A stretch of DNA of 64,000 bases from Candidatus Anammoxibacter sp. (GCA_021777105.1 JAIQZQ010000005.1:105497-169496); one strand, 5' to 3'. Positions 25,559 through 34,825 are shown, numbered from the stretch's first letter. Program-made: numbers and translations. The notes: generated by a model from the letters alone, not told the origin.

Positions 25559-26326
25559 TTACTCCATTTCTTCAATTCTGGCGCGGTCAATTAGGGGGGA
25601 TTTGTAGTTTGGGTCTATGGCAAGGGCTGCGTCAAATGCATCCATGGCTAGTTGTTTTTTGTTCAGATTTACGTAACAAATGGCCATGTTTCCATAAGAT
25701 TGTGACGATTTTGGGTTTATCGTTATTGCTTTTTTGAAGTTTTCGATGCCTTCTTCCCACTTCCCGGATTGGAGGCACACAAAACCCTGGTCAAAGATGC
25801 GATTTCCTTCTAAAAGCTCGTCTGTGCTAATGCCGTTATTGATTTGAACGTTTTGTTCAAAATCGTCGAGACGCTCCTGCGCTTTTTTTACAAAATCGTT
25901 GCCGGGTTCGCCGATCTTAACAACGTTTCGATACGCTGAAATCATACCTTTAAGGTTTAATTGTTTTTCATATGTCACGGCCATATTGAAATGCGCTTCA
26001 AGGAGATCGGGCTTTATTTGTATTGCCTGTTCATAGTAATCAATGGCTTCATCGTAATCGTTTTTAAATGACGCGAGCGCTCCAAACCCATAATTAACAT
26101 GCGGGTCGTTGGACTCTTTTCGCGCCAGTTTTTCAAGAATCTTCTCGCCTTCGCGCAATTTGCCGGCTTCAATAAGGGCCAATGCCTGGTTGACCATATC
26201 TTCAGTGTTTGGCAGGCTCTTTAATTTGTCGGCCAATGTCTGCTTTTTAAAGTTTTCCTGACGTTTTTTCTGTTTTTGAGCTTTTTTAAGAATTTGTTTT
26301 TGTCTGTTTTTCTCTTTTTTTGCCAT
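25559..26326 (-). CDS. TPR-repeat protein
   Basis: A 255-residue cytoplasmic protein. The first 35 residues are a very basic Lys/Gln coiled segment (KNRQKQILKKAQKQKKRQ). About five tetratricopeptide repeats follow, e.g. VNYGFGALASFKNDYDEAIDYYEQAIQIKPD, LLEAHFNMAVTYEKQ, and near the end YGNMAICYVNLNKKQLAMDAFDAALAIDPN. Such proteins scaffold protein-protein contacts; the partner is unknown. The basic N-terminus could contact nucleic acid or ribosomes. The gene is single, and a family 3 repeat lies just past its stop. Confidence 0.9.
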   Translation of the reverse strand: MAKKEKNRQKQILKKAQKQKKRQENFKKQTLADKLKSLPNTEDMVNQALALIEAGKLREGEKILEKLARKESNDPHVNYGFGALASFKNDYDEAIDYYEQAIQIKPDLLEAHFNMAVTYEKQLNLKGMISAYRNVVKIGEPGNDFVKKAQERLDDFEQNVQINNGISTDELLEGNRIFDQGFVCLQSGKWEEGIENFKKAITINPKSSQSYGNMAICYVNLNKKQLAMDAFDAALAIDPNYKSPLIDRARIEEME

Positions 26327-26589
26327 GATGTTTTTGTTGGTAAAATGATTAAATCAGGCGCTTATCGCCGTATGCAAATATAATACGGGAAGCGTTAGTC
26401 AAAGGCAAGTGTGAAACCGGCCCGGATAAACCGGGCAAGTAAAAAAGCTTGTTAACCACAAATCCACGCAAATCCACACTAATAAAAGAACGAAAGCAGG
26501 AGCAAAAACTAGAGACAGAATTAAAGGATAAAAGCGGATTAAAAGCAAAAACAGAAGGGTAGGCCAGTTTATTTTTCTGAAAAATGGAA

Positions 26590-26615
26590 TTTTTGGGAAA
26601 TTAATTTTCCAAAAA
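26590..26615. promoter_or_regulatory. Palindrome upstream of the DUF4143 ATPase gene
   Basis: TTTTTGGGAAATTAATTTTC followed by CAAAAA is a 26-base palindrome with one mismatch, centred 70 bases before the ATPase start. A half-site TTTTTGGGAAAT recurs at 26622-26633. It could be an operator overlapping the promoter. No regulator is identified. Confidence 0.45.
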
Positions 26616-26672
26616 CGTGCATTTTTGGGAAATATTTTTGCCGAAAATGCCATTTTATGCTATTATTATTTT

Positions 26673-28004
26673 ATGAAAAGGGAGATTGAAGAGAAATTTC
26701 ATGCTATGTTGTCGGACAAGTCAAGCAACAATGCAATTATTGTAGAGGGGGCCAGGCAGGTCGGTAAATCATATATGGTCACTGCCGCGCTTAATGCTCA
26801 AAACAGGACGAGTTTATCGTTTGATCTTGAAAAAGAGAAAAAATTGAGGCGGCTTATAGACGGGACGGAAGATTTTGCGGATTTTAATGATCTTATGCGC
26901 GACCAGTTTGGACTAAAAGCCGGCTCTATTCTGTTTTTTGACGAAGCGCAGGAGAGTGGGAACCTGGCAAATTATGTAAAATCGTTTAAGGAGGACTGGT
27001 CTGATATTAAAGTCATATTAACAGGCTCGTCAATGAACAGGTTTTTTAATGAAAAAACAAGAATACCTGTCGGCAGGACTCAAAGTTTAACGGTTTGCGG
27101 TTTCAGCTATTCGGAATTTGTGGAGTATGTAAATGGGGAAGAACTTGCGCGGTTTTTGCGCTCGGCCCCTAAAAAAGTGTCAGGGTCAAGGCATAAACTT
27201 CTGCTGGAGCTTTTTGATGCTTATATGGTTGTTGGCGGATACCCGGAAGCCGTCATTGCGTATAAAAATGGAGAGGCTTATTACGATATACTGGATGAAA
27301 TAACGGCAGGTCTGGAAGAGGATTTTCAACGAAAAGAGGAGTATGAGCCTCAATTATTTAGAAACGTTATGCAAAATGTGGCTAATCATATAGGTAGTTC
27401 GTCAAAATACACGCATTTTGACGCCACTAAATACCAAGCGAAAAAGATTATAGAGGCTATGAAGGGTTGGCATATTATTCTTGAAGTTGATCCGCATTCT
27501 TTTGATCCGCATAAATCAAGTTTTCTGCCTAAACGGTATTTGCATGATATAGGAGTCGTTAATCGTAAACGGTCGTTGGCCGTCCCTTCTATTTCGATTA
27601 TAGAAACTATAGAAAACGTTCACAGAACTCCGCTTGGAGGTCTTTTTGAAAACGCGGTATTGCTTAACCTGATAAAGGGCGAAACCGCTCGTTATTCTGT
27701 CGGCACATGGAAAAAGAGCAAGAGCGCTGATATTGAGGTGGATTTTGTCATGGACGCTCCTGGATTTAACGCAAAAATACCAATCGAATGCAAAGCTGCG
27801 CTGAAATTAAAGAATACTCATTACAAAAACATTCTCCATTACCTGAATATTACAGGGATGAATTTTGGCGTTGTTGTTTCAGCGGCTCCGCTTGAAACTA
27901 TAATTAATGACGGTAAAATCACTGTAATGAACATACCTATATACCTTGCCGATAAGGAAAACATCAAGGCTTATTATAAGCAATGTATAGAGAACGGGTT
28001 ATAA
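26673..28004 (+). CDS. AAA-type ATPase with DUF4143 domain
   Basis: A 443-residue ATPase of the archaeal-type AAA plus DUF4143 family. Walker A is GARQVGKS near residue 24, Walker B is ILFFDEAQ near residue 87, and TGSSMNRF forms the sensor region. The DUF4143 part follows, ending with the nuclease-like VDFVMD...PIECKAAL segment that resembles PD-(D/E)xK nuclease motifs. The family is common and of unclear role; it often lies in accessory regions. The frame is open from a TTG at 26625, but the ATG at 26673 gives the usual MKRxI beginning. No ribosome site is visible. Confidence 0.9.
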   Translation: MKREIEEKFHAMLSDKSSNNAIIVEGARQVGKSYMVTAALNAQNRTSLSFDLEKEKKLRRLIDGTEDFADFNDLMRDQFGLKAGSILFFDEAQESGNLANYVKSFKEDWSDIKVILTGSSMNRFFNEKTRIPVGRTQSLTVCGFSYSEFVEYVNGEELARFLRSAPKKVSGSRHKLLLELFDAYMVVGGYPEAVIAYKNGEAYYDILDEITAGLEEDFQRKEEYEPQLFRNVMQNVANHIGSSSKYTHFDATKYQAKKIIEAMKGWHIILEVDPHSFDPHKSSFLPKRYLHDIGVVNRKRSLAVPSISIIETIENVHRTPLGGLFENAVLLNLIKGETARYSVGTWKKSKSADIEVDFVMDAPGFNAKIPIECKAALKLKNTHYKNILHYLNITGMNFGVVVSAAPLETIINDGKITVMNIPIYLADKENIKAYYKQCIENGL

Positions 28005-28035
28005 TAATAGAAATGATACTTGGCAAGGTTGCTGT

Positions 28036-28207
28036 GTCTATTACCTGAATTGATCGATTTTAAATACCCCCTCCCCTAACCCCTCCCACTAAGGGGAGGG
28101 GGATTTGTCTTATTGAACTCGTTTTGGTTTTAATCAATATATACCGTTTATTCCCCCCCTCACTTGATGGGAGGGGTTAGGGGAGGGGGATAAGAATCGC
28201 TCAATTT
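28036..28207 (-). repeat. Dispersed repeat, family 4, copy 2
   Basis: The inverted counterpart of 17489-17680. CCCCTCCC-rich ends in opposite orientation surround an AT-rich core with TTGGTTTTAAT. It lies between the ATPase stop and the acetoacetyl-CoA synthetase gene. Confidence 0.85.
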
Positions 28208-28261
28208 AGGTATTATTAACCATGGCGCGTGTTGTAAGTGTATATAAAAGGAGGGTTTAAA

Positions 28262-30217
28262 ATGGGTAGACTTTTATGGGAACCTTCAGAAAAAAGAGTT
28301 AATGAGAGCAATATGTTGCGTTTCATTAATTGTGTAAACAAAAAATACAACCTGAATATTGATGGTTATACCGGGCTTTACAACTGGTCTATAGAGAATA
28401 TTCCGGATTTTTGGACGGAGGTTTGGGATTTTACCGGCATAATTGCGTCTGCTCCATATAAAAACGTTATAGACGATATAAATAAAATGCCCGGGGCAAA
28501 GTGGTTTGAAGGCGCGCGGTTGAATTTTGCCGAGAATTTGTTGAGATATAGGGACGGTGAGACTGCGCTGATCTTTAAAGGGGAAGATCGGGAATGCGTA
28601 AGATTAACATACGAGGAGCTTTACGCGGAGGTTGCGGGAATAGCTAAATCGTTAAAAGAAATGGGCGTGGTGGCGGGGGATAGGATAGTTGGGTTTATGC
28701 CGAACATGCCTGAAACTATAATTGCTATGCTTGCGGCCACAAGCATGGGCGCAATCTGGTCGTCGTGTTCTCCTGATTTTGGAATAAAGGGCGTGCTTGA
28801 CAGGTTTGGGCAAATTAAGCCAAAGGCGCTGTTTGCGGCGGACGGCTACTTTTTTAAAGGCAAAAAGTTTAGTTCGCTTGATATGGTTGCAAACATTCTG
28901 AAAGAGATACCTTCTATTGAAAAGGCGGTAATTGTTCCGTACACTAACGAAAACCCTGATCTATCGCAAATCCCAAATTCCATTGTTTATAGCGAGTTTA
29001 AATCAGTTGATTCAAATCCGGAAATAGAGTTTAACCAACTCCCTTTTGACCATCCGCTTTATATAATGTACTCTTCCGGCACCACCGGCCTGCCGAAATG
29101 TTTGGTACAGAGCGCGGGGGGCATACTTATAAACCAGTTAAAAGAGCTGGCGCTACATACGGATTTAAAACGCGGGGATAATATATTCTATTTTACAACC
29201 TGCGGCTGGATGATGTGGAACTGGCTGACTTGCGCGCTTGGAACCGGGGCTACGATTGTTTTGTTTGACGGCAATCCGTTTTACCCGAATCCCGGCGCTT
29301 TGTGGGAATTGGCGCAGGACGAGAAGATTACCGTTTTCGGCACAAGCGCGGGTTACATAAATGCGCTTCAAAACAGCGGGGCGCAACCCGGCAATGATTT
29401 TGATCTCTCGCCTCTCAGAACCATTCTTTCCACCGGGTCGCCGTTATCCGTGGAAGGGTTTGAATATGTTTATAAGGAGATTAAGAGCGATTTGCAACTC
29501 GCGTCGATTTCCGGCGGAACGGATTTGAACGGTTGTTTCTTTCTGGGCAACCCGATAGGGCCTGTTTACTCAGGCGAGTTGCAGGGCCGGGGCTTGGGGA
29601 TGAAGGTTGAGGCGTTTAATGAAAAAGGCAATGGCGTGATAAACCAACAGGGCGAGCTGGTTTGCAGCGCGCCGTTCCCATCAATGCCGATATATTTTTG
29701 GGATGACCCGGATGGCAAAAAATATCGCGCGGCGTATTTTGAGATGTATGCAAATATCTGGCGACACGGCGATTTTGTTGAAATTAATGATAGGGGCGGG
29801 GCGGTTATTTACGGCAGATCGGATGCCACTTTAAACCCCGGGGGCGTTCGAATAGGGACTTCAGAAATTTATCGGTTATTAGAGCAGTTTGAAGACGTTG
29901 AAGATAGCCTTGTTGTCAGCCAAAACTGGAAAAGCGACACAAGGATTGTCCTTTTTGTGCAGATGCGCGCTAAATCAGAATTGACCGAAGAGTTAAAGGG
30001 CGATATTAAGAAGTCTATTCGCTCAAACATCTCCCCAAGGCACGTTCCGGCCAAGATATTGCCGGCTCCGGAGTTGCCGTATACGCTTAATATGAAGAAA
30101 GTGGAGCTTGCGGTAAGAAAGGCGATACAAAACGAGGTTGTTCTTAATAAAGATTCGTTACGAAACCCTAAAGCCCTGGATTATTTTGTCGGGTTAAAAG
30201 AGTTACAGGAGGATTAA
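28262..30217 (+). CDS. aacS: Acetoacetyl-CoA synthetase
   Basis: A 651-residue adenylate-forming acyl-CoA ligase of the acetoacetate-CoA ligase type. The N-terminal MGRLLWEPSEKR...SMLRF-like opening is characteristic of this subgroup. MYSSGTTGLPK (P-loop, near residue 277), GTSAGYI, ISGGTDLNG and YGRSDATLNPGGVRIGTSEIYR follow in order, and the C-terminal lid ends with LNMKKVELAV carrying the catalytic Lys. It joins acetoacetate to CoA for lipid or ketone use. AAAAGGAGG before ATG 28262 sets the start, although the frame extends to a GTG at 28238. It is a single gene. Confidence 0.95.
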   Translation: MGRLLWEPSEKRVNESNMLRFINCVNKKYNLNIDGYTGLYNWSIENIPDFWTEVWDFTGIIASAPYKNVIDDINKMPGAKWFEGARLNFAENLLRYRDGETALIFKGEDRECVRLTYEELYAEVAGIAKSLKEMGVVAGDRIVGFMPNMPETIIAMLAATSMGAIWSSCSPDFGIKGVLDRFGQIKPKALFAADGYFFKGKKFSSLDMVANILKEIPSIEKAVIVPYTNENPDLSQIPNSIVYSEFKSVDSNPEIEFNQLPFDHPLYIMYSSGTTGLPKCLVQSAGGILINQLKELALHTDLKRGDNIFYFTTCGWMMWNWLTCALGTGATIVLFDGNPFYPNPGALWELAQDEKITVFGTSAGYINALQNSGAQPGNDFDLSPLRTILSTGSPLSVEGFEYVYKEIKSDLQLASISGGTDLNGCFFLGNPIGPVYSGELQGRGLGMKVEAFNEKGNGVINQQGELVCSAPFPSMPIYFWDDPDGKKYRAAYFEMYANIWRHGDFVEINDRGGAVIYGRSDATLNPGGVRIGTSEIYRLLEQFEDVEDSLVVSQNWKSDTRIVLFVQMRAKSELTEELKGDIKKSIRSNISPRHVPAKILPAPELPYTLNMKKVELAVRKAIQNEVVLNKDSLRNPKALDYFVGLKELQED

Positions 30218-30298
30218 CGGCCGGCGCATAGATTAAATCATTTCCGATATAGCTCCGTCTAATTTGACTTGTAGGCATTTGCGGGACATAATTATATT

Positions 30299-30703
30299 AT
30301 GAGAACACAAATGTTTGAACTGCTCAAAGCCTCCGCAATTAAGCTCGGGGGCGAAGTTGTTAGTAAAACGTACCGTGGCATGCATTCAAGGATGCGTTTT
30401 CGTTGTAAGGAAAATCATGTATGGTGGACGTACCCTTACAACGTCAGGGCCGGGCATTGGTGTCCAAAGTGCGGGAAGAAGAAACTTGGCGATGAGTTAA
30501 AGATACCGATGAACAATGTAAGCGCGTTTGCCGAAAGCAGAGGCGGGAAATGCTTGTCGGAAGCAAAGGATTATACCAACCTTGGCTCAAAGCTAAAATG
30601 GCAATGCTCCAAGGGGCATACATTTCGCGGATGTTTGCATAACATTCGCAGACGAAAATATTGGTGCCCAAAATGCAGGGGGGTATTGATTAGCAAGCGC
30701 TAG
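30299..30703 (+). CDS. Tandem zinc-ribbon protein
   Basis: A 134-residue basic protein made of two copies of a treble-clef/zinc-ribbon unit. The first is RFRCKENHVWWTYPYNVRAGHWCPKCG (residues 33-59), and the second is WQCSKGHTFRGCLHNIRRRKYWCPKC (residues 99-125). Each has one Cys-x4-His (C-x4-H in CKENH, C-x3-H in CSKGH) and a C-x2-C pair. Such ribbons are often found next to endonuclease or DNA-binding domains, but none is attached here. It is likely a nucleic-acid-binding protein. It has no ribosome site, and a second Met four codons in is an alternative start. Confidence 0.8.
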   Translation: MRTQMFELLKASAIKLGGEVVSKTYRGMHSRMRFRCKENHVWWTYPYNVRAGHWCPKCGKKKLGDELKIPMNNVSAFAESRGGKCLSEAKDYTNLGSKLKWQCSKGHTFRGCLHNIRRRKYWCPKCRGVLISKR

Positions 30704-30788
30704 TTCTAGCTTGTAGCCTGATTTAAATATTAAACCCGTTTTAGCAATCCCCACACCTATATTTACACTCCGCTTTTTCTATTTTTTT

Positions 30789-31868
30789 TTATCCCTGCAA
30801 ACTACAAACAAATTCGGCAATCTGTTTTGCGCCGTTTTCGCCGGCATTGCGATTTATTCGCGGCATATTAATAAAGTCCGGCGTTTGCGGTATCCAATCT
30901 CCGTTGCGGAATTGAATCTCTTTCAACAGAACCCCGTTCATATGTTTCATTATATACGCTTCCACTATGGGAGCTTCCCTGAAGTTGTTTCGTTCAACCG
31001 ACACAAGCGGAACCCCTGCGTTGTAAACCTCGGCTACAGCGCTGTAACCGGCCTTGCTTATAACCAAATCGCAAGCGTTAACCATATCGGGGTGGTAAAT
31101 TTCGGAATGTTTCGGCAAAAGATAGACATTGTGGCCAAGGCGTTTGTTCTCCTTGCCGCCTGTAATCACAAAGTTAACGCCGTCTACCTTGTTTAGTTTG
31201 TCCAGAAACCCATACTCTTCATTAAAACCTCCCATTGTAATCAGGGCCATATTTTCATCCACCCCCAGCCCCAATTGTTTGCGGGTGTCTTTAGCGCTAA
31301 GGCGAACTTTTCTGCTAACCGGCGCGGTTGTCAGGGAGGCGTTGACGCTTCGGCAAACAGGCTCTGTTTGAATATGGAATGTCGATGTTAAAAATATTTC
31401 ACGCAGATAAGCGATATGCTTTTTAAAGTCGGGATGCGAGGTCGCGTAAAATTCATAGAGCCAGTCCCATGTGAAATTTTCGATAAGAATTGACGGTATT
31501 TTCAGCTTGTTTGCCACTGCTATGCCCAGAGGTGAAATATCGCACATTGCTAATTTGCAGTCGAGGCCGCCTAATTCATCAGCAAGTCCTGATATAAGAG
31601 TTTGATCAAACGGGATGAAGTTGTTTAATCTCGAAACCGTTTCGGGCAGATTTATTGCCAGCGAATCGGGCTGAATTATGCCTATGTCGGTCAATAAACT
31701 GTGATAGTTAAACGGGCATTGCAGCGATTGGTCAAAAAGCCATTGAGGAATGAGAGTGTAAATCTCGAATCGGATTGAAGGATCAATGCAATTGATTGCT
31801 TCCATTACAGCGGAAGCTCGCGTGGCGTGGCCGAAACCGTGGGGGGATATGAAATATGCTATATTCAT
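30789..31868 (-). CDS. GT-B glycosyltransferase-like protein (MurG-like fold)
   Basis: A 359-residue protein with two Rossmann-like halves. The N-terminal MNIAYFISPHGFGHATR matches the G-x-G-H-x-x-R acceptor loop of MurG-like and glycosyltransferase family 28-like proteins. The C-terminal half carries LITMGGFNEEYG, FVITGG and DLVISKAGYSAVAEV, the donor-nucleotide site with K-x-G...E, followed by GVPLVSVER. The substrate cannot be named. Its ATG overlaps the stop of pcrA by four bases (ATGA), so the two are translationally coupled although their functions look unrelated. Confidence 0.85.
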   Translation of the reverse strand: MNIAYFISPHGFGHATRASAVMEAINCIDPSIRFEIYTLIPQWLFDQSLQCPFNYHSLLTDIGIIQPDSLAINLPETVSRLNNFIPFDQTLISGLADELGGLDCKLAMCDISPLGIAVANKLKIPSILIENFTWDWLYEFYATSHPDFKKHIAYLREIFLTSTFHIQTEPVCRSVNASLTTAPVSRKVRLSAKDTRKQLGLGVDENMALITMGGFNEEYGFLDKLNKVDGVNFVITGGKENKRLGHNVYLLPKHSEIYHPDMVNACDLVISKAGYSAVAEVYNAGVPLVSVERNNFREAPIVEAYIMKHMNGVLLKEIQFRNGDWIPQTPDFINMPRINRNAGENGAKQIAEFVCSLQG

Positions 31869-34033
31869 ACCTTTTCTAATTTGGCATACTTAATCATCAT
31901 CGACTTTGTGCCGCCCATGTTAAACTTGACAACCGCTTGAGCCATATCACCATAGCCCGAAAGCTTCATAACCCGGCCCGGCCCGAATCTTGGATGGCGC
32001 ACATAATCGCCGGCGTTTAGGCCAAACTCATTGTCGTCGTCAAATTCGGGGTAGTCGGCGTACTCATCCCTCTCGTAATGAAGTTCCTGAAAAGATTGGC
32101 CTCCTGTTTTATCTTCAAACTCAATAACATCCGAAGGTATCTCTTCAAGGAACCGGGATTCGTGACAAGACTTGCTTTGACCATGAATGTATCTAGACAC
32201 CGCGCGTGTGAGTATAAGCTCCTTTTTAGCCCTGGTTATACCGACGTAACACAACCGCCGCTCCTCTTCCAGCCTAAACTCGTTGTCTCTTGATTGCTGA
32301 ATCGGCAGCAATCCCTCCTCAAGGCCAACTAAAAACACCACCGAAAATTCAAGCCCTTTGGCCGCATGCAGAGTCATAAGCGTCACGGCGTTAACCTCGT
32401 CGTCCCAATTGTCAAGATCCGCGACGAGAGCCACATTTTCCAGAAAACCGCCCAGCGAACCTTCAGGCTCCGTCATGTCGTACTCTCTGGCCGCGCTGAT
32501 AAGCTCTTCAATGTTGCGTATCTTGTCGTCGCTTTTAATCTCCTCGGTTTCTATAAGGAACTGCTTGTAATTAGTAAGCTCTATAGCCTTATCCACTATC
32601 TTGTTCACCGGATTTGAGAGTTCGTTTTTTAATTGGGCGAATATTTCAACAAAACCTTTAACGGCAGCTTTGCTCTTGCCCTTTAAAACGCCTTTATCTC
32701 CCTCGCCATTTGTTAAATCAGATAAAATCTGAAATATGCCGCAATTGTTCTCACGCGCCAGGTTGCTTAACCTTTCCAACGTAACCTTGCCGATTCCTCG
32801 TGTAGGGACGTTTATAATTCTTGATAGAGCTATGTCGTCGTTGGGATTTACACACAATTTCAAATAAGCCAAAATATCCTTAACCTCCTTGCGGCGGTAA
32901 AACTCAACCGAGCCTACAATGGTGTATGGAATATTGGCGTCGCGCAGGGCCGACTCAATAACGCGGGATTGAGCGTTGGTTCTATAAAAAACCGCAACGT
33001 CCGCATATTTAATATCCGCGTCCCTTGTCAGCCTATCCGTGTTCTCAACAATAACCGCAGCCTCTTGTTTATCATCAGACGCAAGCACCACTTTTATTTT
33101 GCTGCCGGCGTCATTTTCCGTCCAAAGCTCCTTCTCCTTTCGCATGGAGTTATTTTTTATTATCTCGGAAGCTGCTCGCAATATCATCTTTGTAGAGCGG
33201 TAGTTTTGCTCAAGGCGCACAAGTTTTGCGTCTTTAAAATCTTTTTCAAAATCAAGGATGTTCCTTAAATCCGCGCCGCGCCAGCTATAAATAGACTGGT
33301 CGGGGTCGCCTGTGGCGCAGATGTTCTTGCAATTTTTGGTAAGCAATTTAGCTATTGCGTATTGAGTGCGGTTGGTGTCCTGATATTCATCTATAAGAAT
33401 GTATTTAAACTTGTCCTGATATTTCTCTAAAACATCAGGATTATTTTGAAACAACTCCACCACTTTCAATAGCAGATCGTCAAAATCCAGGGCGTTATTC
33501 TTCTTTAAAGTCTTTTCATAAAGCGAATATACCCTTGCCACATCGCGGTCGGTGTACGAAGCCGCTTTTTCCGCAAACTCTTCCGCCGAGACCATGTTGT
33601 TTTTGGCGTTGCCTATAATTCCTCCGGCTTTGGCCGGTTTTAGACTTGTAGAGTCTATTTCAAGTTCAGCCATTACAATTTTTAAGGCGCTTGTCTGGTC
33701 CTGTTTATCATAAATTGAGAATGTGTTTGAATATCCAATCTTCTCGGCGTCCACCCTGAGAATGCGCGCGCACATTGAATGAAAAGTGGATACCCACATA
33801 CCCTTAAACGGGCAAAACTGTTCCACGCGTTCCTTCATCTCGTTGGCCGCTTTGTTTGTGAATGTAAGCGCCAGAATATTATACGGGTTGACGCCCTGCT
33901 GGGCCAGGTAGCCTATTCTGCGTGTAATTACCCTGGTCTTGCCGCTTCCGGCCCCGGCAACCACGAGAAGTGGTCCGTCAATATAAGTTATCGCCTCCCT
34001 CTGAGGCTCGGTTAAGTCTTTTAATAGATCCAT
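31865..34033 (-). CDS. pcrA: UvrD/PcrA-type 3'-5' DNA helicase
   Basis: A 722-residue superfamily 1A helicase. Motifs in order are GAGSGKT (I), ALTFTNKAANEM (Ia), ILIDEYQDTNRTQ (II), ATGDPDQSIYSWRGA (III), LEQNYRST (IV), VTLMTLHAAKGLEFSVVFL (V) and RLCYVGITRAKKEL (VI). The C-terminal 60 residues end in a small SH3-like domain (HPRFGPGRVM...MIKYAKLEKV) typical of PcrA, which contacts RNA polymerase. It acts in nucleotide excision repair and removal of recombination or replication blocks. It is the first gene of a two-gene unit with the glycosyltransferase. Confidence 0.97.
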   Translation of the reverse strand: MDLLKDLTEPQREAITYIDGPLLVVAGAGSGKTRVITRRIGYLAQQGVNPYNILALTFTNKAANEMKERVEQFCPFKGMWVSTFHSMCARILRVDAEKIGYSNTFSIYDKQDQTSALKIVMAELEIDSTSLKPAKAGGIIGNAKNNMVSAEEFAEKAASYTDRDVARVYSLYEKTLKKNNALDFDDLLLKVVELFQNNPDVLEKYQDKFKYILIDEYQDTNRTQYAIAKLLTKNCKNICATGDPDQSIYSWRGADLRNILDFEKDFKDAKLVRLEQNYRSTKMILRAASEIIKNNSMRKEKELWTENDAGSKIKVVLASDDKQEAAVIVENTDRLTRDADIKYADVAVFYRTNAQSRVIESALRDANIPYTIVGSVEFYRRKEVKDILAYLKLCVNPNDDIALSRIINVPTRGIGKVTLERLSNLARENNCGIFQILSDLTNGEGDKGVLKGKSKAAVKGFVEIFAQLKNELSNPVNKIVDKAIELTNYKQFLIETEEIKSDDKIRNIEELISAAREYDMTEPEGSLGGFLENVALVADLDNWDDEVNAVTLMTLHAAKGLEFSVVFLVGLEEGLLPIQQSRDNEFRLEEERRLCYVGITRAKKELILTRAVSRYIHGQSKSCHESRFLEEIPSDVIEFEDKTGGQSFQELHYERDEYADYPEFDDDNEFGLNAGDYVRHPRFGPGRVMKLSGYGDMAQAVVKFNMGGTKSMMIKYAKLEKV

Positions 34034-34076
34034 GATGTTTGGTTGATAAATGTGTTTTTTAATTATTTACACAATG

Positions 34077-34136
34077 AGTGGCACAGGCATCCTGCCTGTG
34101 ATCAATTTAAACACAGGCAAGGATGCCTGTGCCACT
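34077..34136. repeat. Dispersed palindromic repeat, family 1, copy C
   Basis: AGTGGCACAGGCATCC and its inverted counterpart. It ends two bases before the stop codon of the exported methyltransferase gene, between that gene and the pcrA start. Confidence 0.9.
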
Positions 34137-34138
34137 AT

Positions 34139-34825
34139 TTATTTTTTAACCTTTTCAGCTATCAAACGCGCCACGGCTTTTTTGCCGTCAATAACCGTCT
34201 CTTCATATAAAACCACACGAAAATCTCTGAAAAAGTCGAGAAGTTCATTGTGTTTAAGAAGATAGTCCTTGTTTTTAGGGCCTCTAGCGTCCGGTCCAAG
34301 CGTAAGTTGATCAATTGAATATGTTTCAAAAATAATCCTGCCGCCAATTCGCAACGCGTCTTTAATTTGAGGGATCAAGTCGCGCTGCAAATAGTAAAAA
34401 CAGGTTATCAGGTCGTAACGGTTCTTCTTTAATTTATAATCTGCGAGATCGGCCACAAAAGCGTCGATCTCCACTTTTTTCTTTTTTGCGAGCTTTTTTG
34501 ACTTTTCAACAGCAACGCTTGAAAAATCGCACCCTTCTACCAAAAAACCTTTTTGGGCCAGAAAAACCGCGTTTCGTCCCTCTCCCATGGCAACCACAAA
34601 CGCCCGGCCCAGTGGAAGAAGCTCGATATTCTCCTTTAAAAACTTTACAGGTTTTGTCCCAAAAATAAACCCCTTTGAACTATATCGTTCGTTCCAGATC
34701 TCAGTCTCCTCCACAACCGTTATACTGTTTTGTGCTTGCGCGGTTGGCGCAATTGTGCCCAAAAAAAGCGGCAAACCTAATAAAGTTGCCGCTAATAGTG
34801 AAACAAATAGCGTTTTTGATCTCAT
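34139..34825 (-). CDS. SAM-dependent methyltransferase with signal peptide
   Basis: A 228-residue class I methyltransferase of the TehB-like type. Residues 1-32 form a clear signal peptide (SKTLFVSLLAATLLGLPLFLG, then AQAQ). The rest carries FVVAMGEGRNAVFLA (motif I, glycine loop), GCDFSSVAVEKSKK (motif II), DAFVADLAD and LITCFYYLQRDL, then LRIGGRIIFETYS. WNERYSSKGFIFGTKPVKFL at the start of the domain is typical of thiol/tellurite-type methyltransferases. SAM is cytoplasmic, so an exported enzyme would be odd; the hydrophobic N-terminus may instead be a membrane anchor facing inwards. It is a single gene. Confidence 0.88.
   Translation of the reverse strand: MRSKTLFVSLLAATLLGLPLFLGTIAPTAQAQNSITVVEETEIWNERYSSKGFIFGTKPVKFLKENIELLPLGRAFVVAMGEGRNAVFLAQKGFLVEGCDFSSVAVEKSKKLAKKKKVEIDAFVADLADYKLKKNRYDLITCFYYLQRDLIPQIKDALRIGGRIIFETYSIDQLTLGPDARGPKNKDYLLKHNELLDFFRDFRVVLYEETVIDGKKAVARLIAEKVKK

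Noticed and set aside
26399..26653. Minus-strand open frame overlapping the DUF4143 ATPase promoter
   Set aside because: Low-complexity hydrophobic translation with no signal peptide or family features; it crosses the palindromic operator-like region.
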